64,000 nucleotides of DNA from Ricordea florida (Eukaryota; Cnidaria; Anthozoa; Corallimorpharia; Ricordeidae). Under the pieces are notes generated by a model that worked only from the letters and a program-made list of their open reading frames with translations, was not told where the DNA came from and did no database searches. The position numbers and the translations under genes are program-made. The DNA lies in assembly GCA_949710005.1 (NCBI GenBank), contig OX453275.1, forward strand, positions 10,909,019-10,973,018. Reading direction: 5' to 3'. Below, in pieces: positions 11,701 through 23,213 of this stretch; the first letter of the stretch is position 1, and every line of letters begins with the position of its first letter.

Positions 11701-14700
11701 TCATCCTCTCCGATCTTGTTAAGAGCGTCGGAATAGATATTGATTCTACCTCAGAAAGTGACTCGTCACTGTGTAAAAAATGTGCAAGGAAAATTTTCAA
11801 TTGTTGTACTATGTTTCATAAGCTGGAAGGATTTATGTCAAAGATCGTTTCTGCGAGCGAAACAAACGACGATGAATGTAGCGGTGTTGGAAATAAACGT
11901 CTTTACAGTGAGAATTATTAATCAACTCCCGGTTCTAAAAAGCAGAGAGGTTCTTCGTCCCGGAGAGCAGAAGGTGGGAGTAAATCGAGGAAAACGCTTT
12001 TTCAATTGAATTCTGCCTGGTCGAATATAGTCCAAGGGACTTACTACAGCAACAGTTATTTTAGTGCCATCTGCAGTCCGCCCCATATGCGACAACACTT
12101 TTGGTGTCAACTGGCGCTTTTGCCGAATCCCGTGGGAAGCACAGAGAAAACATCTTTTTTTCACAAACAATTCGCCGAATACACTCCCTTTGTTGCTCTT
12201 TAAGAGTTCTGTGCACAAAACCCTCGAGAGACGCATCTAAAGCTGATACAAACTCGCTTTCTCTGTCTTGCACTACCGCCACCATGATGAAAATTCGTCT
12301 TGCTCAGAGTATTCTTAGACCGGATGTGAAACCTCTTTACAGGTAACCAATCAGAATAAATGTTCATGTTGTCTATTGTTTCACGACCAATCGGAAAGAA
12401 GTCCAGATTCTGGACTAGATGCAGACGAATTGACAAACAATTGTATCAGGCGTATTTTTTTTTCCCCCGCCAAAAAAACAAAAAACCAAAAACCAAAAAA
12501 AATCGCCTGATCGCAGGTTACCTTGGGAGTGAAAGGGTTAATAAGGTCACTTTATTTGTTTCTTCAGCGCAGTCAATCGTATACCGAACTGTGCATGCTG
12601 TGAAGACAATAAGGCTCCAGCAATACTTTCTGTAGTTTCTTGCCTATGATACGCTAGATTAATATCCAGTTAGTTGTTTTTGCTAAATTGAAAGCAGACC
12701 AGAACAAAGGATATTTGTTTCACAATTATGAAATTTCCAGAAACAGCAAAGTCCCGTTTGAATGAAAGCACACATGTTATCAGTGCTTTGCGTGCATTCA
12801 CTTATGTTTCCATGCTTACGCATAAAAGATAGGACACAACTCAACAATTCACTATCACTCTTTTTCCTGTTCTAGCTATGATGCAGGCTCAAAATCATGA
12901 ATATTCGTACTTTCTTTTGTGCAAAAAAGAAAAGGTTTCCCTACAAGGCATTCATTGCTGGCCATGTAGAACTGGTATACAGAGTGTGCTACAGATGTTT
13001 GTTTCTCAAACATGGAAGACATGAAAAACAAGAGAAGAATGAACACAAAACAAAGAAACAATTCCATTTTGTGTATTAGAGGCAGCATTACTTTAAAGTG
13101 GCATTTAAAAAACAGCAATTTGCTCATCAGAAGATGCTCTGAATTCAGTCTGCGTTCCACAGCACAAAGTTATGTTGAAATGTAGACTTAAATGCGAGGA
13201 AAGGTAAATAGCACAATCATTTTGTAACCTCGATTTGTGTGGTAAATGCTAACTGGGTGAATTTTTGCAAAACTTCGTAACAAAGGTGCGGACAAAAAAG
13301 CTTAGGATTAAAGGCTGGGGAAGGAAAATTTACTTTTCGTGATTGTGTTGGTTGCATTTAAGCCCTAATTTTGTGTCCCGATTTGACGTTGGTTTTAATT
13401 TATTAAACCTCAATCCTTTTCTTGATACCTGGCATGCTATATTCGACAATGGACCTGACGATACACATGGATGTCGAATCTAATCCTGGTCCATTAGTCC
13501 TTCTTTGACTGAAGGAATACATCGTGAACATGATGTCAATCCAGGATACAGGTCTTTGATGTGTTCTACCTTAAAGATGTCGAATCATGTCTATAACAAC
13601 TCTACACTTGGTTCGCCATTGGTGCAATTTGTTTCGAGCCCTCGTTGGAACTGTTCACGAAATATGTACTTTCAAGGCAATTTCCGCCAAAGGAGATTTA
13701 GGGGATCTAGAGCTGGAAGGAAGGTTCAGGAGAAAAGAATGCGCTGCTCATATAATATTCAAACTTTGGTTTCAAATCCAAGTTCCCAATCAAAATCTGC
13801 ATATTCCAGAAAGAATTCTAATTGCTCAAACCACAGCAACTTAACAATAATACCGCGTCAACCGTTTGATAGAGGAAATACATCGGGGACTCGCCCTGTA
13901 AATTTCTGCCTTCTTAACACGCGTTCAGTAAACAACAAGACTCTTATCATCAAAGACTTTGTTGCTGAGCATTGCATTGATCTACTTGCTGTAACGGAAA
14001 CATGGTTGCAACTCTGCGTCCGGCTGCACCTTGGTATTCTGAAGAAATAAACAATTTGAAGAAAGATCGCAGGAGACTGGGGCGGCGTTGGCGAAGGACC
14101 AAACTTCCAGTCGATCGCCAGTTGCTTATTGACCAATGTCGTGTCGTCAACTCTTTAATTTGTTCTTCCAAGAGAACGTACTACACTAAGCTGATCAGTG
14201 ATAATCAGACGGACTATAAACTTCTTTTCAAAACAATTGACAGTCTATTACATAGAAAGTGTGATATACCATATCCGCCCTGCAACTCGCCTTCGGATCT
14301 CGCAAATAAGTTCGTCGAGTTCTTTTCTGATAAGATCACCAAAATACGGGTCGACTTAGACAATGCAGCTCTCATCATCCATCAAGTTCCTGAAGTTAAC
14401 CGGGTCTGTCCTTATACGTTTGATGAGTTCAGTTTGGTAGATGTTGACGAAGTCCGCAAATGTGTTGTGAAATTATCTTCCAAGTCATGTGATCTTGATC
14501 CTCTTCCTGGCTATGTCACAAGAAATGCTTTGAGCACACTGCTTCCATTTATCACCAAGATTATAAATACTTCGTTGCAATCTGGCCAAATGCCCTCTCA
14601 ATTAAAAGTTGCTAAGCTACGTCCTCTTCTTAAGAAGCCTTCTCTGGATCACACGCAGTTTTCAAATTATCGCCCTGTTTCGAATCTTACTTTTCTCAGC

Positions 14701-17700
14701 AAAGCAATTGAGAAGTTGGTTGCTAACCAACTGATCTCCTATGTTAACAACAACAACCTGAATGAGCCATTACAGTCTGCCTACAAACAGTATCATAGCA
14801 CAGAAACGGCTCTCATTCGCGTGCATAATGACATCCTCACAGCCATTGATAAACGTAGAACGGTAATTTTATTACTTTTGGACCTCTCCGCTGCTTTCGA
14901 TACTGTTGACCATGATATTCTCCTCTTCCGTCTACAACAGTGCTTTGGAGTTACTGGCAAGCCGTTTCTATGGTTTAAATCTTATCTGTCCAATCGCATG
15001 CAGTATGTCTCTGTTGATGGTGCAGCTTCCTCAGATCATGCTCTTCAATGTGGTGTTCCACAAGGATCAGTGTTGGGACCCATTTTGTACGTTCTTTACA
15101 CTTCACCCCTTTCAGACATTGTTAAAAAATTCAACTTGAGTTATCATTTTTATGCTGACGATTCACAACTTTATCTGTCCTTTCAGCCAACTGTACCCAG
15201 TGATAGGGATTTAGCTGTATCCAACATTGAGCGCTGTGTACATGAGATTGATCACTGGATGTTGATTAATCGTCTTAAACTTAACAAGGATAAGACTGAA
15301 CTTCTAGTGATCTCCGCAAAACATCTACCGAGACCAACCCTTCAAGAAATTTCTGTCGTCAATGAAACCATCTGCTCGTCACAGAAAGCAAGAAACATCG
15401 GTGTCATTTTTGACCATCATTTTCGTTTTAATGAACATATTGCAAGTATTTGCAAATCTTCTTTTTATCATCTCCGTAATATCAGCAATATAAGGAAGTA
15501 CCTGTCATTGACCACCACTGAAATACTTGTTCATGCATTTGTTTCTTCAAAATTGGATAACTGTAATTCTCTACTCTATGGCTTACCAAACTGTCTTTTA
15601 AAAAAATTACAGCACGTCCAGAATGCCGCTGCTCGTCTCATCACCCTCTCTAGAAAACACGAACACATCACACCTATTTTGTTTAATCTCCACTGGCTTC
15701 CTGTTAACTATTGTATCATCTTTAAAATTCTACTCATCACGTACAAGGCCCTAAACGATCTGGCGCCTTCATACGTTCGCGATCTTCTCACTCCTTACAC
15801 TCCGTCTCGTCAGCTACGTTCATCTTCTAAAGGACTTCTTTCCATTCCGCACTTCCATTTGAAAACATATGGCGCAAGATCTTTCTCTGTAGCAGCTCCT
15901 ACACTCTGGAACACTCTTCCGTCTGACATCAAGAACAGCTCCTCAGTGTCCCTTTTTAAACATAAACTAAAAATGTTCCTTTTTAAAAAAGCATTTTTAT
16001 AACTTTTTGGCGACATTTTTTATTTTTATTTTATTAGTCTGAAGGCATTTTTTATTAACTCGTGGATACGCGAAGCGTATTTGCGAGTTTTTGTGGGGAC
16101 TCCGATATGCAAATTGTCACTCACTCACTCACTCACTCACTCACTCACTCCAGTGTAGACACACTTCGTAATTAGTCGGATAGAACTCGGGGGCACCGAT
16201 ATGAAGACGACAATTGTCGTGACCGAAGTCACGGAAGTCTGTTGATGAAAGTTCACGCTGAAAGTGTATCGTACCGTTGCCAGAGTTTGTAATGATTTTG
16301 TAGCTTAAGAGGACGATTAGCGAGGCCCTGTTAGGGGTAAATTTCGACAAGCAACATGGCCTTGAAACGGCGACATAAAGGACCCGAAATGGCGACGAAC
16401 GACGAGCCGCTCACGGGAAATTACGACAGCGACCTTCGACCTTCCGAAATTGCGACATGAAAAGGTTTGAAACTCAGACGCGCGACATAAAGAACCTCAC
16501 TAACAGGGCCTCATTAGCGGTCTTACTAAAATCAAAAGGAGTTTAAATGTTTCCAGTTACGACAATGACCAAATTGGAGACTGAATTTCATGAGCCTTTT
16601 ACTCGGCCAGGCGCTAAACGTGAACAGATGATAACTATTCGCTTTTCCGACATCGACCGCCATCGACCGCCCCCAAGATTACAAGCAGTATATGAATTTC
16701 AGTTGGCTCGAAAGTGATCTGAAGATGAGAAAATCTCTTGCTAATGTAGTAAGCTTTGGTGAGAACTCATAGAGCGAAATTAGCACTTGAATGAGAACTT
16801 ATATGAGCGAAATGAGTACTCGTTATTGAACGAAACTACTACTGAAAACAGAATAAATTGACGAATCCATGATGTGAAACCGAAGAACTTCTGTGGCCAA
16901 CCTGGATAAGAAACATCGCATGTAGGACTTTTCTACTGATTTAAGTGTTAGTACTAACAGGAATGGAGTTGTAGAAGTATTGGGACGGCCAAGAAGTATG
17001 TCAACATTTACTTGTAAATATGGAGGCGGCTGCCGTGACGGAGAACCACGAAGGTTACAATGTAAGAAAGTCATTGAAGGGTTCGAAAACAGTAAGTCAT
17101 GTAGAAAATGTATTAAGTGTTATATTATATACAATACACCACAAGCCGTCAAAATGAAAAGTTTTCTGTGTATTGATTTCCGAATTTACCTTGAAGTGAA
17201 CTAGATTGTGTTGAAGTAGACATGTTGGAAAAATAGGCTTACCTGTTTTGCTTACTGTTGTGACTCATATTTACATTGTAAAAACAAGAAGTTAGAAGGA
17301 TAAAAACAAATATGTATTGCTGTATTAATGATGGCAAGTGTGATTTTTTTTAAGTGCAACGCTGAATATATATACCACTGATAACCTAAAATGAGATGGT
17401 AATGTAAATAAACTAATTCAACTTGATAAAGGATTGAGAGTCTTAAGGATTTTAAGATCATCACTAACATACTTTTCAAAAATGCAAGAAAGACTTGTTT
17501 GGTATGATTCATCAGCTGGGCTATCCTACATGGTTTTGTTCATTATCAGCTGCAGAATCAAGGTGGATATTTCTGTTGAATACATTGAATAGACTTGTAG
17601 ACAACACAAACTATAATGATGATAAAATTGACAATGTCATGGCAACAAAATTCAGACCTTATTCAGAGGACCCTGTTACATGTGTTAGAAACTTTGAACT

Positions 17701-18143
17701 CACAGACAGTGAGAAGCAGGATACCAGAACTACATTTGGTTTCGGTGCCATTTAATCCTGTACCCTTATGTTAAGTTATCAAATTTTTTAACAACTGTAT
17801 GCTTGCCACCTGCCTTATAACTGATGCCTAGTGTAGTCAAATGATTGGCGTCATGTACTCACTGTATGTTTATTTCAAAAAGCTACTCAGCTCCCTGGTC
17901 ACTTTTATGTTGTGATTATAGATTATTAAAATTATCTTCAAGTTCATTCAATCACAACTCTGAAAAAACACCTCGGTAATTTTTAAATTATTTCTTTTTT
18001 CTCTGTTTTGTAAACATATCCACGAGTTCACCATAGTCCTACTTTGATAACTATTTTACAATTTTTAATATTTTTCAAGTGTTTTTAATATTTCTAACTG
18101 TAAAGCGCTTTTGAACTTTTAGGATATTGGCGCTATATAAATA

Positions 18144-18183
<40 letters not shown>

Positions 18184-21100
18184 TATTATAAGGCACATGG
18201 TCACTGTGTTATATCATGCAAACACATGACATGACATGACACACAGATCATGACACGTTCCTTTGTTTTAATTGTGCCAATGAAAACAATGGCCCCACTG
18301 TTGATGAGGCAGGAAGTTTGCCTGCAGCTATGTTCTTTGTTTTCTATCATGCGAGCATGCCGTGTGCGTGCGTTCACCTTATTCCCTGAAATCCTGTGGA
18401 AGGTCACATAATTTATTATTCTAGTTTAGTATAAATACCCAGGTGATTATACAAAATATATGGCGCACTCTGGTTGGTTTGCTATCTTAGATTATCAGCC
18501 ATTAATCACCTTGACGAACAAAATGGCTGCCAGTTGTGGGTGCACTTTTGATCAAATAGAATTTTTTCAAGTTGTACAATGCTTTTTCTTTCCTTTTTCA
18601 AAATAATCACCTGTGTATTTATAGTAAAACAATTGTTTGCCTCAGGCTCAGTGATTATCGGTGAATTAATTCACCGATAATCACTTAGCCTTCAACAAAT
18701 AATTGTTGAATATACCAGTGAAGCAACATCGCTGGCATCTCTCCAAAACAGCTGTAAAGCAAGAATTGATGCCCGCCATTTTTTGTCTGACAAGGATTTC
18801 CCAGAATCCCCAGTACCATTTACTTGGCTTATGGTATTCGACGAAATGAAACGAAACGAAACAATTGGTAATCGACAAATTGAAACGAAACGAAACACGA
18901 TTTTTGTTTTGTTTCGCTAAATACAAACGCCTGAGGCTCAGTAACGAAGATCCCATTTTTTTTTTCATAAAATATGCCCTGTGAGATAAAGCGGACATTG
19001 CTACATCAAACTTGGAAAATACTGAGCTCCTAAACAATTCTTCTTCTTCTTTTTGTTCCACAAAATATTAAAGAGGGCTCAGTTGGTAATTGACTAAACA
19101 ATGATCTCAAATTCTTATCATAAACGGCCTTGTTCTGAAGTATGGTCTGTCCGGTAAAGCGAACATAATAATAATGAACTTTATTTGAGTGTCAACGGTA
19201 TCTAGCACTGACGTACTAATTGGGGACACTGTAAAGCACAAATCAAATCAAGTCAAATCATATTTAATTAAATTAAATCAAATCAGATCATTACTGTGTC
19301 AAACGGGGTAAATATAAGTAATTTTGGTCACGATAGTCTTCTTGCTTCGGTAAATACCAACGCAGGGGGTTTAACGTTTTGCAGTATTACTAAAAATAGA
19401 TAGCCCTACGTGACCTTGGCGGCAGTGCGCACAAGTTTCCTGCCAAAAGAGATACAAGTGACAAGAGATAAACAGCGTCACGCATTCTTCCAGACAAAAC
19501 TAGCCAGCAGCTCATCAAAATATAATTAGTATTAGCCTTCACAATTTAAGCCAGCAGGGCTCACTGTAATTTAAAGCAGTTTAAAACTTCCACAAAGGGA
19601 TGAGATGGGTAAAAAGTTTATATATAGTTTCAGATTCGAGTGTTTATGTTGTTTACATGAATATGTAATTAGCGTTCGGAGATCTCAGCACTGTATTTTA
19701 CCGTGGGAACCAAGAAAGCTGATTGGTCAACATTAATTCGATTAGTAAACAAACCCAACTATCACTGAAAGTTCTGTAAAACCTTAGAAAACTTTCTGAT
19801 AAAATCGCTCAGCTTAAACACGACGTCGACAACAATTACGGTGCAATATACAGTCTGGTAGGTCTTTTGCGGTCGTGGAACCAACCATATAGTATACAAT
19901 ATATACAAAACTTAGGCGTAAACCCACATTCACGTTTGTTCGAAGCCGTATTATCAAGTGTAGCCTGTGTGAACGCTACCGAGAGCGTCTAGTTTACATA
20001 ACAAACTCGTAACGTGAGCTTGTGACACCTGTGATTTTCATTTTCACAAGTTACAGTACTCGTTTCGTTTCGTCGATTACCAATTGTTTCGTTTCGTTTC
20101 GTCGAATACCATAAGCCGTTGTTACTTTGTAGGAGTTTTAAGTAGTGTTGAATTTCCTGAGATAATGAGCCAACTGGATTACTTGTAAAATGCCAAGGTT
20201 GCTGGGTTGGTATATATACTAAAAGTGCATGATCATCAGTAATGAACTGCAGTGATGGATGGATGTTCCTAGCCTTCCTGTAGGTAGCACTATAATGAAT
20301 TTGCATATTAATATCTATATACAGTGTAGTATGTGGGTGCAATATATTCAGGTGAATTAATCAACTTCAACAACTTCAACCTCATTTTTTATTAAAAGGA
20401 TCTTGCATTAAACTGGTCTGCAAAATAGCAGTTGCTAATGTAAATGGCCCCGTTGAAAGAAAAAGAAAAATAGAAAAATTATTGATTATATTTTATATCT
20501 TTATTGTACAACTTTAAATATCATATACATGTATGTTTTTGTTTTAAAACTGTCTGTTATTAAGTTGTGTGCTCCTGTAAATCTCTTGACGTGTAGATTA
20601 AGTATTTGCATTTACATGGAAACGTTTAGAGGATCTGTAGCATGGCTGCATGTAGCTACAAAATCTCTCTCCAACTGTTACAGTGCAAACACCCAAACCA
20701 TGAATGGTTGAACCTTTTTCAGACATTTTTTCCACTTTATTTTGTAAGCAGCCAATGAGTGCTTGCATCAGTTAGGACTGATAAAAACATTATTTAGGCT
20801 TTTTTCCCAACATTATTTGACATTAATTTTTGCCAAGTAAAGCCTCATGCATTTGTGGAAAAAAATGACTACATATGTAAATCTTTTTACCAGTGTGTTA
20901 TTGCATTAAAATAGTGAAATTATGGTTGGATGAATCTGGCTGTTACCTAGAAAATTACCATGTATAAGATCTTGAGTCAAAGTGGCTTTTGCTCCTGCAT
21001 TTATAGCAGCTAAGTTTGCACTTTCTTTTGATCCTCATTCTTTAGTGTTTGGTTTTTTGGTTCTCCTAATTCTACTCGAGAGCTTAAGCTATTTTGGGCA

Positions 21101-23172
21101 AGATTAACCGCATATCTATTTTTAGGTAACAGCCAGGTTCATCCAACCTTAACCAGGGCTCGAAATTACGACTCACTGGTTGCTAATGTAACCAGAAATT
21201 ACGCGTTGGCAACTAGATTATTAGAGCTAGTCGCCAGTGGGCGACTCATCTTCACCTTTTTTTCTCCAACCTTGTAATCTCAAAGGTAAATTAATCGTCC
21301 TTTTGGATGAAATGCACGATTTATATGAACAGATATAACAAAACAAACCCACAACTCTTCAATCGCCATGTTTCATAATTAAGCACCATGTTGGATTCAG
21401 CAGCTTCTTTAATAAAAGTAGCGCGGGCGCACTAACAAAAACATCCATGAAGAAAATGACGACTAAAAGTTAAGATCTGGCGACCAAAATTTTTGGGTCA
21501 GTCGCTAGCTGGCACCTGACTAAAAAAGTTAATTTCGAGCCCTTCCCTTCCTTCTTTAACATGTTTTTGATCTCTAAAAGTGAAAAATGTAGGAAAAATG
21601 CCTAAATAGTTTTTTAAGTCCGAATACAGGAAAAATGCCTGAAAAAGGTGCCGCTGTTCATCGTTGGAGTGTGCGCACTGTAAAAGTATTTCATAAGTGA
21701 ATGCAGGGAATGACAAACATTTTTCAGTATTAAAAAATAAATATCTCTACATGGCCATGTAATTTTGTTTTTATTGTATAAAATTTAATGATACACCAAA
21801 TGGCAGCAAATTGATAACCCTGCCAGTGATATCACATGTTTGATATCAATAACCATTTTTGTCAATTTAATTGCTATCCTGCAGTGCAGTATATGCCTGA
21901 ATTTTGTATAAGAAATCTTAAATTTAGACTGCCAGCCTTGACTTTGATAACTTACCACTGTTATGCAACTGCACGATTTGACAGCCCTAGCAGTGAGCCA
22001 CACAGCAGTGAAGAGGACAATGCAGATAATGATTATGATAATGATGATGAGCATGACTCAGAAGAGAAGGAAGAACAGGAGAAAAAGTGCAGGCCTCCAT
22101 GGAGTGTTGTTTGTTCGACGGAGGAAGAGTGGCAACAGTTAGCTGAATCATTTAAGAAAACCAAGAACAGAGATGAAAAATTGCTTTATGAGACTCTTAG
22201 TGTTGACTTTGTTCCAGAGATTGGCAAGATGATTGAAGCAAAGGTATTGTAAATTATGGTATTTGTAATCCACATTATCCAAGTTATATTTCAATGTGTA
22301 GTTTCTTGAGGTGTTGATTTTTCTTTTCAGACCATACATTTGCCGTAGATCTTTCCTTACAGTGCTGCTCAATCGCTTGTATTGGTCATTCATTAATTTT
22401 TGTTTTGGCCATGCTATCATATGACAGTAAATCCAGTATTCTCACTTTTATTACATGGTTTGCGCAATCGTGAAAAGGTCATGAATTTTAGCAGGTGTCT
22501 TCAAAGGTCATTGAATTTGCTTAAAATCCTTGAAAATTACTTGCTTTCTCTTCTTGGTCTTGAAAAGGCCTTGAAGTTTAGTCTTCCTTATATCCCCTGT
22601 CACATTTCTGGTAAATTGAATGGTTTTGTTGAGGAACTTTTGTCCACAAATGACTTCAAAATAAGGAAAAAACTTGCTAAAAATACCGGTAAATGATGCA
22701 AACTTGTACATGAAGCAAAATTTTGATCTGCACCTCAATTTTACGCACCACACGTCTGATGTGGTGTTGTTTCGTCAGCCATGGTTGAAATATCTAGCAT
22801 TGTATATGACTTAGTTGAATGTTTTGTTATGTATGAAAGGGGGACAAAGAGTTTTTGATTTCTTCAATAGAACTCTGTTCTTGAAAACTAGTTTTTGTCC
22901 TTGAAAAGTCCTTGAATTTTGTTTGTTGGAAGTTGTATGAATCTTGTATTAGAATGTGGCACACTAAATGTGTACAAATGTGTGTGTAGAATGAGAAGCA
23001 GATCTTTAGACTGAAGTAGCCTTGGAAAGTGGTATTAAAATAATAGCCTTGCCTGGTAGTGCCTTAAAAGAGGATAGTCTTAACAGAACATCAAATAAAC
23101 ATTGTACTGTTGGAGGGAAATTGATAATAATAAAATAATAATAATATAATAATAATAATATAATAATAAATA

Positions 23173-23213
<41 letters not shown>

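Larger units (their letters stand above)
11317..12520. mobile_element. Long-TIR DNA transposon with 9-bp TSD, encoding ZAD-like and RecQ-like fragments
   Basis: The terminal inverted repeats of about 100 bp start TAACCTGCGATCAGGCG (11317-11417; inverted at 12421-12520). CCTTGGGAG flanks both ends (11308-11316 and 12521-12529), a 9-bp duplication. Long TIRs plus a 9-bp TSD fit Mutator-like elements best. Academ-type elements, some of which carry helicases, are an alternative. The interior has a plus-strand ZAD-like gene facing a minus-strand RecQ-like fragment; they meet at about 12010-12020. No transposase core is left, so this is a deletion derivative. Confidence 0.8.
11233..12537. mobile_element. 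TTAA-type MITE (about 92 bp) split by a nested transposon
   Basis: Outer ends are CCCTTTCACTTCC and GGGAGTGAAAGGG. TTAA lies on both sides (11229-11232 and 12538-12541), the target signature of piggyBac- or Kolobok-type elements. Removing the nested 1204-bp element and one 9-bp duplicate leaves about 92 bp. The interior is GTGACTTTATAGATTTTACT-like. Confidence 0.65.
13430..16151 (+). mobile_element. L2/CR1-type non-LTR retrotransposon, endonuclease deleted
   Basis: Contains a 2A-like peptide motif at 13470-13493, the first part of an APE-type endonuclease (about 13880-14010), an intact reverse transcriptase, and a 3' tail of TCAC repeats (about 16111-16150), typical of CR1/L2 tails. Most of the endonuclease between the TETWLQ motif and the linker to RT is absent. 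It lies in the sense direction in CECR2 intron 6. The 5' boundary is uncertain. Confidence 0.85.
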
